Source: Streptomyces sp. NBC_01306 (lineage in GTDB: Bacteria; Actinomycetota; Actinomycetes; Streptomycetales; Streptomycetaceae). Taken from it: a stretch of 64,000 nt of DNA. Where the stretch lies: assembly GCF_026340465.1 (NCBI RefSeq), contig NZ_JAPEPC010000001.1, forward strand, positions 7,393,501 through 7,457,500, read 5' to 3'. A model generated the notes under the pieces. That model was not told the DNA's origin. It was given only the letters and a program-made list of their open reading frames with translations, and made no database searches. A program made the translations under genes and the position numbers. Of this stretch, positions 1 through 7,913 are shown piece after piece; the stretch's first letter is position 1; the number at the start of each line of letters is the position of its first letter.

Positions 1-624
1 GCACGGGAGTCCGGCGGCACAGTGGAAACAGCCCCGGTCGACGTCCGCGACGCCGACGCGCTGACGTCCGCGATCGACGCGGTCGCCGCCCGGCACGGGC
101 GCCTGGACGCGCTGGTCAACAACGCCGCAGGGAACTTCGTCGTACCCGCGGAGGACCTGTCCCCGAACGGCTGGCGCGCCGTGGTCGACATCGTCCTCAA
201 CGGCACCTTCTTCGCCACCCGGGCCGCCGCGCAGCACATGCTCGGTGCGGGGGACGGGGCGATCGTCAACGTGATCGCCAGCTACGCCTGGCACGGCCAC
301 CCCGGCACCGTCCACAGTGCGGCGGCCAAGGGCGGGGTGCTGGCGATGACCCGCACCCTCGCCGCCGAGTGGGGCGCGCGCGGTGTGCGGGTCAACTGCA
401 TCGCGCCCGGCCCGACGGAGACCGAGGGCGCGGGCGCCGCGCTGTGGCCCACGCCGGAGGCCCGTGCCCGGGTGCTCGACAGCGTTCCGGCCGGGCGCTT
501 CACCACACCGGATGAGGTCGCCGAGGCCGCACTCTTCCTGCTGGAGGAACGCTCGCGCTACATCACCGGTACGACGATGGTGATCGACGGCGGCCAGTGG
601 CTGGGCCGCCAGGTCTACGGCTGA
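1..624 (+). CDS. SDR-family oxidoreductase, 5' truncated (2,4-dienoyl-CoA reductase-like)
   Basis: The reading frame is open to the left edge, so the N-terminal Rossmann glycine motif lies outside the window. What remains is the C-terminal ~208 residues of a short-chain dehydrogenase: NNAAGNF, the substrate-loop motif IAPGPTETEG and the C-terminal TGTTMVIDGGQW. The usual YxxxK is replaced by HSAAAK. This is typical of the 2,4-dienoyl-CoA reductase branch (DECR/SPS19), where the tyrosine is not at its usual place and the lysine is kept. That suggests NADPH-dependent reduction of unsaturated fatty acyl-CoA, but the substrate is inferred only from this motif. A GTG at 22 is an internal codon, not a convincing start. 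It converges on the TetR gene at 683. Confidence 0.85.
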   Translation, partial: ARESGGTVETAPVDVRDADALTSAIDAVAARHGRLDALVNNAAGNFVVPAEDLSPNGWRAVVDIVLNGTFFATRAAAQHMLGAGDGAIVNVIASYAWHGHPGTVHSAAAKGGVLAMTRTLAAEWGARGVRVNCIAPGPTETEGAGAALWPTPEARARVLDSVPAGRFTTPDEVAEAALFLLEERSRYITGTTMVIDGGQWLGRQVYG

Positions 625-682
625 CGTGGGCTGCTCCACGGCTGACGTGGTCTGCGGCTGATGTCGTCCGAGGCGGCAGATC

Positions 683-1264
683 TCACACGCGGTCCGACGG
701 CCGGTCGAGGGCGTTGTCCACGAGGATCCGTGCCCATGCGGCGTCCAGCGGGCCGGGGCGGAACAGGATCCGGTACATCATCGGGGCGACGACGCGGTCG
801 ACGACCTGCTCCGTGTCCGGTACGGCCTCGCCGCGTTCCGATGCCCGGCCGAGCATGATGTCGATCTGATCCGCCGCGTAGGCCGAGCACTGCCCCGCAT
901 TGCTGCCGTCCGGATCCCCCAGGAGCGCGTCACGGATGTACGCCCGCCCCGGCGGGGAAGCCATCTCCTCCAGGAACTGCTCGGCCCATGTGCCCAGGTC
1001 CGCGCGCAGGGTGCCGAGATCGGACGGGGGCGCCTCGGGGCGCAATCGCTCGACAGCGACGTCGGAGAGGAGTTCCTGCAGGTCGCCCCATCTGCGGTAC
1101 ACGGTCGACGGTGTCACGCCGGCACGGGCCGCCACGAGGGGGACGGTGAGTGCGTCCCGCCCCTGCTCGGCTTCCAGTTCACGGACGGCCGCGTGGACGG
1201 ACTCCTGCACGCGGGCGCTGCGCCCTCCGGGGCGAACCATGGGCTTGGGGCTCATGGCATCCAC
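683..1264 (-). CDS. TetR/AcrR-family transcriptional regulator
   Basis: This 193-residue protein has an N-terminal helix-turn-helix of TetR type (about residues 40-65: TVPLVAARAGVTPSTVYRRW) and a longer all-helical C-terminal ligand/dimer domain of the TetR_C type. The start ATG at 1264 is followed closely upstream by a GCAAA-N4-TTGCTT palindrome at 1271-1285, which suggests autoregulation. The same word occurs twice in the promoter region shared by the GatC-like/amidase genes and the MBL hydrolase (3044 and 3090), so this is the best candidate regulator of that divergon although it is 1.5 kb away. The ligand is unknown. Confidence 0.85.
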   Translation of the reverse strand: MDAMSPKPMVRPGGRSARVQESVHAAVRELEAEQGRDALTVPLVAARAGVTPSTVYRRWGDLQELLSDVAVERLRPEAPPSDLGTLRADLGTWAEQFLEEMASPPGRAYIRDALLGDPDGSNAGQCSAYAADQIDIMLGRASERGEAVPDTEQVVDRVVAPMMYRILFRPGPLDAAWARILVDNALDRPSDRV

Positions 1265-1270
1265 CTTAAT

Positions 1271-1285
1271 GCAAAATTATTGCTT
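1271..1285. promoter_or_regulatory. Putative TetR operator (GCAAA-N4-TTGCTT), copy 1
   Basis: A partly palindromic 15-mer GCAAA-ATTA-TTGCTT lies 6 bp upstream of the TetR start codon. The same half-sites with the same 4-bp spacer recur at 3044-3058 and 3090-3104. Binding by the adjacent TetR protein is inferred. Confidence 0.55.
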
Positions 1286-1381
1286 CAAGGGCGGTCTCTC
1301 ACGTCTCTCCACCGGGCCCGTCCGGCAGCCTGTGGACTCCGCAGAACAGGGCGCGCCCCATCGCCTACACGAGTGGGGCGT

Positions 1382-2779
1382 TCAGCCGGCGACCTGGGTG
1401 AGCGATCGCGTTCCGGTCTGCGCCCGTTCGTAGGCTCGTCCGGCGCGCAGCACGGTGGCCTCGCCCAGCGGACGTCCCATCAGCTGCATGCCGATCGGCA
1501 GGCCCGTGCGGTCGAGGCCGACGGGCAGGGTCAGCGCCGGGACCCCGGTGATGTTGGCCGGCGCGGAGAGGCGGACGTAACTGTCGGAGACGGCCTCGAC
1601 CGTGCCGTCCGCCCACTCGACACTGTCCTGGCCCGCCCTGGCGGCCGTCATCGGCACGGCCGGAGCCGCTATCAGGTCGACCGTGCCAAGCATCCGCGCC
1701 CACGCGTCGCGCATCAGGGTCCGTGCACGCTGGGCGCGCAGATAGTCGCCGGCCGAGACGAACTCCCCGGCCTCCAGCAGAACGCGGACGTCCGGCCCGT
1801 ACCGCTCGGGCATGGACCGCAGTGTGCGCTCGTGGTAGGCGGTTGCCTCGGGAACCATCAGGCCCCACTGGATCGCCTGGACGTATCGCGCCATCGGGAT
1901 CTCGACCTCGACGAGTTCCGCGCCCAGTTCCTGAAGCTGCCCGATGGCGCGCTGTACCGCCACGTCGATCTCGGGGGAGACCCGGTCGAAGTAGTAGTTG
2001 CTCGGTACGCCCACCCGCAGCCCCGACAAGTCCCCTTCCTCTTCGGACAGTTCACCGATCGGAGCGGCGGTCAGGCTCGCCGGGTCACGCGGGTCGTGTC
2101 CCGCCAACGCGGACAGGACCAGCGCCGCGTCCCGCACCGTGCGGGTGATGGGGCCGACGTGGTCGAGGGACCAGGACAGCGAGGTCACGCCGTGCCGGGA
2201 GACCAGGCCGTACGTGGGCTTCAGTCCGACCACGCCGTTCAGTGCCGCGGGAACCCGGATCGAACCGCCGGTGTCGGTACCGAGGGCGAAGGTGGCCTCG
2301 CCGGCAGCGACGGCCACGGCCGAGCCGCCGCTCGACCCGCCGGCGACGCGGTCGTGGTCCCAGGCGTTCTTGGTCTGGGGTGTCGTCAGTCCGTAGGCGA
2401 ATTCATGTGTGTGGGTCTTGCCCAGCAGGATCGCGCCCGCCGCGGCCAGACGCGATGCGACGGCGCTGTCTCCGTCCGCCACGTGGCCCGACCTGACCCG
2501 GGAGCTTGCTGTTGTCGCCATTCCCTTGGTGTCGATCATGTCCTTGAGCCCCATGGGGATGCCGTGCAGCGGGCCGAGCGGCTGCCCTGCCGTGATCTCC
2601 CGCTCCGCCCGGGCGGCCGCTCGGCGCGCGGCATCGGCGGTGACCGTGACGTAGGCCTGGAGCCGTTCCTCGACAGCGCCGATACGGCCGAGGACCGACT
2701 CGGTCAGCTCGACCGGGGACAGCTCGCGCGTGCGTACTGCGCGAGCCGCTTCAGTGAGTGACAGCTCAAAGGGCCGCAT
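1382..2779 (-). CDS. Amidase-signature family hydrolase (GatA/AtzE-like)
   Basis: This is a 465-residue amidase-signature enzyme, the normal family length. The Ser-cisSer-Lys triad is visible: Lys79 in GIPMGLKDMID, Ser149 in AGGSSGGSA and Ser173 in TDTGGSIRVPA, with the expected 24-residue spacing between the serines. Such enzymes hydrolyse amide or carbamoyl bonds in the cytoplasm; the substrate is unknown. ATG 2779 is chosen because AGGAGG sits 6 bp upstream; a longer upstream reading has no homology-like sequence. The start lies inside the end of the small GatC/AtzG-like gene (14-bp overlap), so the two are translationally coupled and probably form a complex. A GatB homologue is absent, which argues against tRNA amidotransferase. 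Confidence 0.92.
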   Translation of the reverse strand: MRPFELSLTEAARAVRTRELSPVELTESVLGRIGAVEERLQAYVTVTADAARRAAARAEREITAGQPLGPLHGIPMGLKDMIDTKGMATTASSRVRSGHVADGDSAVASRLAAAGAILLGKTHTHEFAYGLTTPQTKNAWDHDRVAGGSSGGSAVAVAAGEATFALGTDTGGSIRVPAALNGVVGLKPTYGLVSRHGVTSLSWSLDHVGPITRTVRDAALVLSALAGHDPRDPASLTAAPIGELSEEEGDLSGLRVGVPSNYYFDRVSPEIDVAVQRAIGQLQELGAELVEVEIPMARYVQAIQWGLMVPEATAYHERTLRSMPERYGPDVRVLLEAGEFVSAGDYLRAQRARTLMRDAWARMLGTVDLIAAPAVPMTAARAGQDSVEWADGTVEAVSDSYVRLSAPANITGVPALTLPVGLDRTGLPIGMQLMGRPLGEATVLRAGRAYERAQTGTRSLTQVAG

Positions 2780-2975
2780 GGAGGTCCTCCTGAACAACGG
2801 CCTTGTAGGAAGTCGCGGGAGGCGTGTCCTCGAAGTCGAGCTCGCGCAGTGTGGCGACAACGGCCTGGATGTGGTGGGCGGTCGCGGCCACTTCCGCAGG
2901 ACGTTCGCCCTCCAGGGCGAGCCCCGCGCGGCGCGCCCCACGGGCCGCCTCCCGCGGGTCGAGTTCGGTGTTCAT
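2766..2975 (-). CDS. Small GatC/AtzG-like partner of the amidase
   Basis: This is a 69-residue acidic helical protein. It overlaps the amidase start by 14 bp and is transcribed first. Its size, composition and position match AtzG-type (DUF4089) proteins, structural relatives of GatC that bind and stabilise AtzE-type amidases; residues 22-40 (ERPAEVAATAHHIQAVVAT) resemble that helix. Homology is judged by eye, so the assignment is moderate. ATG 2975 is preferred over a GTG at 3002 because GGGAG lies upstream at usable distance. Two GCAAA-N4-TTGCTT-type boxes lie in its promoter region. Confidence 0.7.
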   Translation of the reverse strand: MNTELDPREAARGARRAGLALEGERPAEVAATAHHIQAVVATLRELDFEDTPPATSYKAVVQEDLHAAL

Positions 2976-3043
2976 GTGGGCTCTCCCAGGCGTTCGTGTC
3001 ACGCATGCCGGACCTGCGGGCCGATACCGCGACCAATCAAAAA

Positions 3044-3104
3044 GCTAATGGTTTGCTTTAGGGGACGGTAGGGCCTACGGTGAGTTAACGCAAATCCGTT
3101 GCTT
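3044..3104. promoter_or_regulatory. Two putative TetR operators between amidase and MBL genes
   Basis: Two boxes 46 bp apart, GCTAA-TGGT-TTGCTT at 3044-3058 and GCAAA-TCCG-TTGCTT at 3090-3104, share half-sites and the 4-bp spacer with the box upstream of the TetR gene (1271-1285). They lie between divergent genes starting at 2975 (-) and 3205 (+), so one regulator could control both. Confidence 0.55.
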
Positions 3105-3204
3105 TTAGTGCAGAGGTAGCAACGGGCGCCGGCCGAGTGCCCTCTTCCCATGGCTGCCCGAGCACCACTCATGCCGTGACTCACCACAAGTAAAGGAACA
3201 CCTC

Positions 3205-4098
3205 ATGCCCACGCCCTCGCAGTCCGGCGCCACCGGTACCCCGTCATGGAGCGTGGGTGACCTCACCGTCCGGCGCATCGACGAAGTGCGCCTTCCCGCA
3301 CCGACCGGCCCCTGGCTGCTCCCCGGGGCGACACCCGAAGTGGTGGCCCAAGCCCCCTGGTTGCAGCCGGACTTTGCCGACCACGACGGCATCCTGCGGC
3401 TGGCGAGCCACAGCTTCGCGTTCGAGGTGAACGGGATGCGGGTGCTCGTCGACACCGGCATCGGCAATGGCAAGCAGCGGGCCAATCCGGCCTGGGACCA
3501 CCTGGACACCCGCTATCTGGAGCGTCTTACGGGCGCCGGATTCGCCCCGGAGACGGTGGACCTCGTCATCCTCACCCATCTCCACACCGACCACGTCGGC
3601 TGGAACACCCGGTCTGATGGGGCCAGTTGGGTTCCGACCTTCCCCCACGCCCGTTACGTCAGCGCTCGCGCGGAGTGGGACTACTGGGCAGGTGCCGACA
3701 TGGAGGAGGCCCGGCGCCAGATGTTCCGGGACTCGGTGGATCCCGTCGAGGAGGCAGGGCTGCTGGATCTCGTACACGTCCCGTACGAGGGCGCGGTCAT
3801 CGCGCCGGGCGTCCGGCTGCTGCCCACCCCCGGCCACACGCCGGGCCAGGTGGCGGTCGAGCTGCGCAGCCAGGGGGAGGTCGCGCTCATCACCGGAGAC
3901 TGCATCCATCACCCCGTGCAGATGCTCGACCCCAACCTGGGCAGCTGTGTCGATATCGATCCCGAGCTCGCGGTCAGGACGCGTCAGCGGATCCTCGGCT
4001 CACTGGCCGGTACCCGGACCTTGCTCCTCGGCAGCCACTTCCCGCCGCCCACAGCCGGCCATGTGGTCGCCCAGGGCGACTCCTACCGGTTGGTCTGA
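3205..4098 (+). CDS. MBL-fold metallo-hydrolase
   Basis: This 297-residue metallo-beta-lactamase-fold protein carries the metal motif H125-x-H127-x-D129-H130 in THLHTDHVGWN. It also has the later metal histidine in TPGHTPGQ, the bridging Asp in ITGDCIHH and a final His in LGSHFPPP. The architecture resembles the lactonase/ester-hydrolase group that includes AHL lactonases, but the substrate is not readable. There is no signal peptide, so it is cytoplasmic. ATG 3205 follows an AAGGA ribosome site. It is divergent from the amidase pair and shares its operator region, so both may act on the same compound. Confidence 0.9.
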   Translation: MPTPSQSGATGTPSWSVGDLTVRRIDEVRLPAPTGPWLLPGATPEVVAQAPWLQPDFADHDGILRLASHSFAFEVNGMRVLVDTGIGNGKQRANPAWDHLDTRYLERLTGAGFAPETVDLVILTHLHTDHVGWNTRSDGASWVPTFPHARYVSARAEWDYWAGADMEEARRQMFRDSVDPVEEAGLLDLVHVPYEGAVIAPGVRLLPTPGHTPGQVAVELRSQGEVALITGDCIHHPVQMLDPNLGSCVDIDPELAVRTRQRILGSLAGTRTLLLGSHFPPPTAGHVVAQGDSYRLV

Positions 4099-4186
4099 TC
4101 GCGGCCCCTGCGTCGGGCGGCGGCTGGGTGTTTGCCGTGAATTACCACGGCCTCGGCCGCGCCGGCCTTACCCCCGCCAACCTGCG

Positions 4187-4966
4187 TCAACGCTGTCTGC
4201 TTCCGGTGGGCTGTCCGTGGTGGGCAGGGCCATGGTGTGCTCCGGGGGTGTGTCCGAAGGTCCGGTGGAAGACATCGATGAACGCACTGGCGGATGACCA
4301 GCCGCACTGATGGGCCGTTGTGGTGACCGGGGTGTTGTCGGCGAGGAGGACCAGGGCGTGATGGAGGCGCAGTTGGGTGCGCCACTGGGGGAAGGTCATG
4401 TCGAGATCTGCCCGGAACAGCCGGGACAGCGTGCGGCTGCTGGCACCGATGTGCCGGCCGAGCTGGGTGAGCGTGCGGTTGTCGCCGGGATTGGCCTTCA
4501 ACAGGCCGCACAAGTCCTGGAGTTGCGGGGCTGTGGGCGTCGGCAGATGAAGTGGCTGATGGGGTGAGACACACAGCTGATCCAGCAGTACGGCGCGCAG
4601 CCGGGCGCGCTGGGGACTGTCATCGAGGGGGGTTTCGGTGTAAGCGAGGATGAGTTCACGCAGGAGGGGCCCGACGGCGAGCACGGTCGGCTTCTCAAGC
4701 CCGATCGGATCGTCGCCCGTCTCCAGGCCGACGAGGTGCATCTCCAGATTCCCGTGGGCCTGGTGGGCGTGGACCGTCCCGGCGGGAATCCAGATGGCAC
4801 GGGTGGCAGGCGCGACCCAGGTCCCCGTACTGGCCGTCACGCTCAGCACACCCCGGCTCGCGTACACGATCTGATGGTCGTCGTGCCGGTGCGCGTCGAT
4901 CTCCGCCCCGGTCGCCAGTCTCTGGGTCCGGGTGGGTGCGATGGGCTCATGGCGGATTTCCAGCAC
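4187..4966 (-). CDS. AraC-family transcriptional regulator (cupin + HTH)
   Basis: This 259-residue protein has an N-terminal cupin-like sensor (AHRHDDHQIVYASRG near residue 26, WIPAGTVHAHQAHG near 60) and a C-terminal pair of AraC helix-turn-helix motifs (TLTQLGRHIGASSRTLSRLF and the later WSSASAFIDVFHRTFG). The layout matches the NimR-like subgroup, which often controls a neighbouring efflux or enzyme gene. Here the divergent neighbour is a GNAT acetyltransferase (5092), a plausible target across a 125-bp gap. It converges on the MBL gene. Confidence 0.87.
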   Translation of the reverse strand: MLEIRHEPIAPTRTQRLATGAEIDAHRHDDHQIVYASRGVLSVTASTGTWVAPATRAIWIPAGTVHAHQAHGNLEMHLVGLETGDDPIGLEKPTVLAVGPLLRELILAYTETPLDDSPQRARLRAVLLDQLCVSPHQPLHLPTPTAPQLQDLCGLLKANPGDNRTLTQLGRHIGASSRTLSRLFRADLDMTFPQWRTQLRLHHALVLLADNTPVTTTAHQCGWSSASAFIDVFHRTFGHTPGAHHGPAHHGQPTGSRQR

Positions 4967-5091
4967 AAGTCAGGACTCTATGGGAAGTGCGACAGGTGTG
5001 CGGTGGCCGGGCATCAGCGCGCAGTGCCGGTGGCCATGCCGTCCTAGGAGGCACGTACTCCCGGGGGAGGGCTACCGGGGACAATGGGCCA

Positions 5092-5598
5092 GTGACGATC
5101 CGAACTGCTCATGCCGCCGAACTGCCGGTCCTCCAGGACATCGAGAGGGCGGCGGGGCGATGCTTCCGCGACATCGGCATGCCGGAAATCGCCGATGACG
5201 AACCGCTGTCCCTGGACGAACTGGCGAGTTACCAGCGGGCCCAGCTGGCCTGGGTCGCGGTCGATGAGACCGACGCCCCGGTGGCGTATCTCATCGCCGA
5301 CCGTGTCGACAGCAACTTTCACATCGAGCAGGTGTCGGTGCACCCGGACAGTGCACGCCGTGGCATCGGACGCTCGCTGCTGGACCATCTGGCGGACCGG
5401 GCGGCGCCGGACGGAATCCCCGCCCTGACGCTCACCACCTTCGCCGGGGTTCCGTGGAACGCGCCGTACTACGCACGCTGCGGCTTCCGGCCTCTTGACG
5501 AGAAGGAGCTCGGCCGTGGCCTACGGGAAATCCGAGCACGGGAGGCAGCTCACGGCCTCGACCGGTGGCCGCGGTTGTGCATGATCCGCGCCCTCTGA
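5092..5598 (+). CDS. GNAT-family N-acetyltransferase
   Basis: This is a 168-residue single-domain acetyltransferase. The acetyl-CoA-binding pattern is seen around VSVHPDSARRGIGRSLLDHL (residues 82-101), and the C-terminal beta-bulge region contains PYYARCGFRPL. The start is taken as GTG 5092 (VTIRTAHAAELP) because residues before it lack homology and a purine-rich stretch precedes it. The acceptor substrate is unknown; small-molecule amines or protein N-termini are typical. It is divergent from the AraC-type regulator at 4966. Confidence 0.85.
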   Translation: MTIRTAHAAELPVLQDIERAAGRCFRDIGMPEIADDEPLSLDELASYQRAQLAWVAVDETDAPVAYLIADRVDSNFHIEQVSVHPDSARRGIGRSLLDHLADRAAPDGIPALTLTTFAGVPWNAPYYARCGFRPLDEKELGRGLREIRAREAAHGLDRWPRLCMIRAL

Positions 5599-5726
5599 CG
5601 CACGACGCGCCGGCACCGCGCCCCAGATGCGCGCGGTGCCGGCCGCTGTCACTGCCCGATGCGCGAACGGCGAGCCCTCCGCTGAGCGGTGCTGTGCGCC
5701 GGAGCGCCCGGCCGGACGCCCTCGGG

Positions 5727-6278
5727 TCACGACGGGCGCCCGCCGAACTGCCAGTTGTGCACCTCGACTTCGGCGTACCGGTCCGGGTTCAGGACGGCGC
5801 GTGCCGTGTCCGGGTCCGGTGCCCGGACCAACGCCGCCGTGCCCAGCCAGGTGGCGCCGTTGTCGGACAGCAGTGGCCCGTAGGCGATCAACTCGTCCCG
5901 GTCGGGCGGCAGCGCGAGGTCCGCGGCCTGCCGTGTGCCCAGGCCGAGCACCAGGTACCGGTTGCCGCCGGTCCGGCCGCCGGGAAAGTCCCACATGGTG
6001 CGCCCCAGTACGTTGCGCCACCGCCGCAGCAGCACGTCGCGGTACACGCCGGCCTGGTAGTTCGGCTCGTCGAAGGCGAACGCGCGGGCGGCGGCGGGAT
6101 CGGGCAGGTCGACGATGTGCACGCTTCCGGTGGGTGTGTCGCCGTCGTCGGCGAGGGTCGGCCCCCGGGCGATCAGCTCTTTCGCGTACCGGTCCATGTA
6201 GGACCAGTGCTCTTCCGACAACTCGTCGCGCAGCGCTGCAGAGCCGAGCCGGTCGCGGTGATAACAGAGGAACTCCAT
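5727..6278 (-). CDS. YciI-family protein with two YCII domains
   Basis: This 183-residue protein is two tandem YCII-like ferredoxin-fold modules. Module 1 covers about residues 1-90 (RYAKELIARGPTLADDG, then GSVHIVDLPDPAAARAF) and module 2 about residues 95-180 (ELIAYGPLLSDNGATWLGTA, then VRAPDPDTARAVL). The repeated GP.L.D pattern is characteristic, and in this family His and Asp residues in such positions can be catalytic, but no function is established for most members. It is divergent from the hydrolase at 6432 with about 150 bp between them. Confidence 0.85.
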   Translation of the reverse strand: MEFLCYHRDRLGSAALRDELSEEHWSYMDRYAKELIARGPTLADDGDTPTGSVHIVDLPDPAAARAFAFDEPNYQAGVYRDVLLRRWRNVLGRTMWDFPGGRTGGNRYLVLGLGTRQAADLALPPDRDELIAYGPLLSDNGATWLGTAALVRAPDPDTARAVLNPDRYAEVEVHNWQFGGRPS

Positions 6279-6431
6279 ACCCGAAGGATCTCTTCAAAGA
6301 GGTACCGCGTCGAGCGGATTCCCTTGCGACGGCTGCTTGGCAGCATCCTCCCTGAACTTCTCGGAGGCAAGGCGTTCTGCTGTCGGCCGAGGCTGCCGCG
6401 GCTCCGGTGGTACGGACGGCAGGATCGTCAC

Positions 6432-7127
6432 ATGAAACCGGTCTTCGTTCTCGTACACAGCCCGTCGGTAGGCCCCTCGACCTGGCACCCTGTGGCCGGA
6501 CATCTCACATCCGCGGGATACCGGGTACGGGTGCCGTCCCTGCTGCGTATCGGCGTCGGCGCTCCGCCCTTCTGGCCCCGCATCGTCCATGCGGTCCAGG
6601 ACGACCTCCGGCAGGTCTCGGTCGGCAGGCCCGTCGTCCTGGTGGCACACAGCAACGCGGGTTTGTTTCTCCCGGCGATTCGCGAGGGTCTCGGCCATCG
6701 GGTGGCCGGCTCGATCTTCGTCGATGCCGTGCTGCCGGCCCGGACCGGATCCACCCCTGTCGCCACACCCGAGTTGCTGGATTTCCTCAGGCCGATGGCT
6801 GTGAACGGCAGGCTGCCGCGCTGGACGGATTGGTGGGACGAGGCAGACGTCGCGCCCATGTTCTCCGACCCGACGGTGCGGCGGACAGTCACTGAGGAAC
6901 AGCCCACGCTGCCGCTGTCCTATTACGAGCAGAGCATCCCGGTCACCGACGGATGGGACGACCACCCCTGCTCCTACGTACTGTTCGGCCCTGCGTATGA
7001 CGATGCGGCCGCCGAGGCGCGCGAACGTGGCTGGCGGGTGGCACACCTGCCCGGCGCACACCTCCATCAGACCATCGATCCCGCCGGCACGGCCCGGCTC
7101 CTCGCCGAACTGGCCAATACGACGTGA
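6432..7127 (+). CDS. Alpha/beta-hydrolase fold protein
   Basis: This 231-residue cytoplasmic hydrolase has the first strand and oxyanion region in FVLVHSPSVGPSTWHPV, the nucleophile elbow in VLVAHSNAGLF (Ser near residue 77, with Asn instead of the more usual Met/Leu/Trp after it) and a C-terminal catalytic His in LPGAHLHQTI. The length fits a minimal alpha/beta hydrolase without a large cap. ATG 6432 follows GGCAGGA. The substrate is unknown. It converges on the TetR gene ending at 7155. Confidence 0.83.
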   Translation: MKPVFVLVHSPSVGPSTWHPVAGHLTSAGYRVRVPSLLRIGVGAPPFWPRIVHAVQDDLRQVSVGRPVVLVAHSNAGLFLPAIREGLGHRVAGSIFVDAVLPARTGSTPVATPELLDFLRPMAVNGRLPRWTDWWDEADVAPMFSDPTVRRTVTEEQPTLPLSYYEQSIPVTDGWDDHPCSYVLFGPAYDDAAAEARERGWRVAHLPGAHLHQTIDPAGTARLLAELANTT

Positions 7128-7154
7128 TCCGCCTCCAGTTACGTGCCGTGCGGC

Positions 7155-7826
7155 CTATCGGACGGTCCCGATACCGGCGAGGAAGAGGTCGATGCCGGCG
7201 AGGAACTGCTCGCGGTCGTCATGCTCGGACAGCTGCGCCGCCACCTGATGCACGAACGGGTACTCCGCGGGGTCGAGCTGCGTCCACTGTGCGGCGACCG
7301 ACCCGAGGAATTCCGCCCGGTCAGTAACGTGCGCGTGCAGGCGGGCGTTCGCGGCATTCTGTCCTGCGACGCCGAGGACGTAGTTCAGGAGCGCGGACGC
7401 GGAGTCGAACTGCGCCTGTTCTGGGACGCCGAGGGCCTGGAGGCGGCCGCCGATACCTTCGAAGATCTGCGGCATCGCAGACTGCCACGGCTCGCGGGAG
7501 AGCTGGGTGCCCACCCAGGGGTGCGCGTCGATCGCGTCGAACACCCCGAGGGCAATGGCCCGGATCGACTCCCGGGGCTCCGCATCACTGACCACGTCGG
7601 ACATCACCCGGGCGATGACGTCGTTGGTGGTCGCCGCCAGGAGCTCGTTCTTGTTGGCGATGTGCCAGTAGATGGCCCCGGCCCCGGTGGAAAGGCGCGC
7701 CGTGAGCGCGCGGAAGGTCAGTGCGCCTTCACCGTCGGCGTCGAGGATCTCGATCGCGGCCTCGATGATGCGCTCTTTCGAGAGCGCGTCCGTGCGCCGT
7801 TCGGTCCGCTGAGCCCTGGTCGCCAT
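7155..7826 (-). CDS. TetR-family regulator, copy 1 of a paralogous pair
   Basis: This 223-residue protein has a TetR helix-turn-helix (TFRALTARLSTGAGAIYWHI) and a TetR_C-like domain. It is clearly paralogous to the regulator at 10446-11129: the shared stretches DREQFLAGIDLFLAGI and DAIDAHPWVG align along the length. ATG 7826 is chosen rather than the upstream GTG/ATG because that would run through the operators at 7847-7886. It is divergent from the TetX-like monooxygenase at 7914, which it probably represses. Confidence 0.88.
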   Translation of the reverse strand: MATRAQRTERRTDALSKERIIEAAIEILDADGEGALTFRALTARLSTGAGAIYWHIANKNELLAATTNDVIARVMSDVVSDAEPRESIRAIALGVFDAIDAHPWVGTQLSREPWQSAMPQIFEGIGGRLQALGVPEQAQFDSASALLNYVLGVAGQNAANARLHAHVTDRAEFLGSVAAQWTQLDPAEYPFVHQVAAQLSEHDDREQFLAGIDLFLAGIGTVR

Positions 7827-7846
7827 GGACGCTATTTTGACACATC

Positions 7847-7886
7847 TGGAATGCTGTTCCAAACGTCTCTATGGAATAGCGTTCCA
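7847..7886. promoter_or_regulatory. Two TetR operators (TGGAA-N5-TTCCA)
   Basis: Two 15-bp perfect-arm palindromes, TGGAA-TGCTG-TTCCA at 7847-7861 and TGGAA-TAGCG-TTCCA at 7872-7886, are centred 25 bp apart between the divergent TetR and monooxygenase starts. The paralogous intergenic region at 10377-10425 has TGGA-N7-TCCA boxes of the same length. Confidence 0.75.
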
Positions 7887-7913
7887 GTCACGTTTCGGAT
7901 GGAAGGGATCATG

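Noticed and set aside
1382..2975. GatCA part of glutamyl-tRNA amidotransferase
   Set aside because: No GatB in the neighbourhood, and the small protein is more AtzG-like; divergent MBL gene and TetR control suit catabolism.
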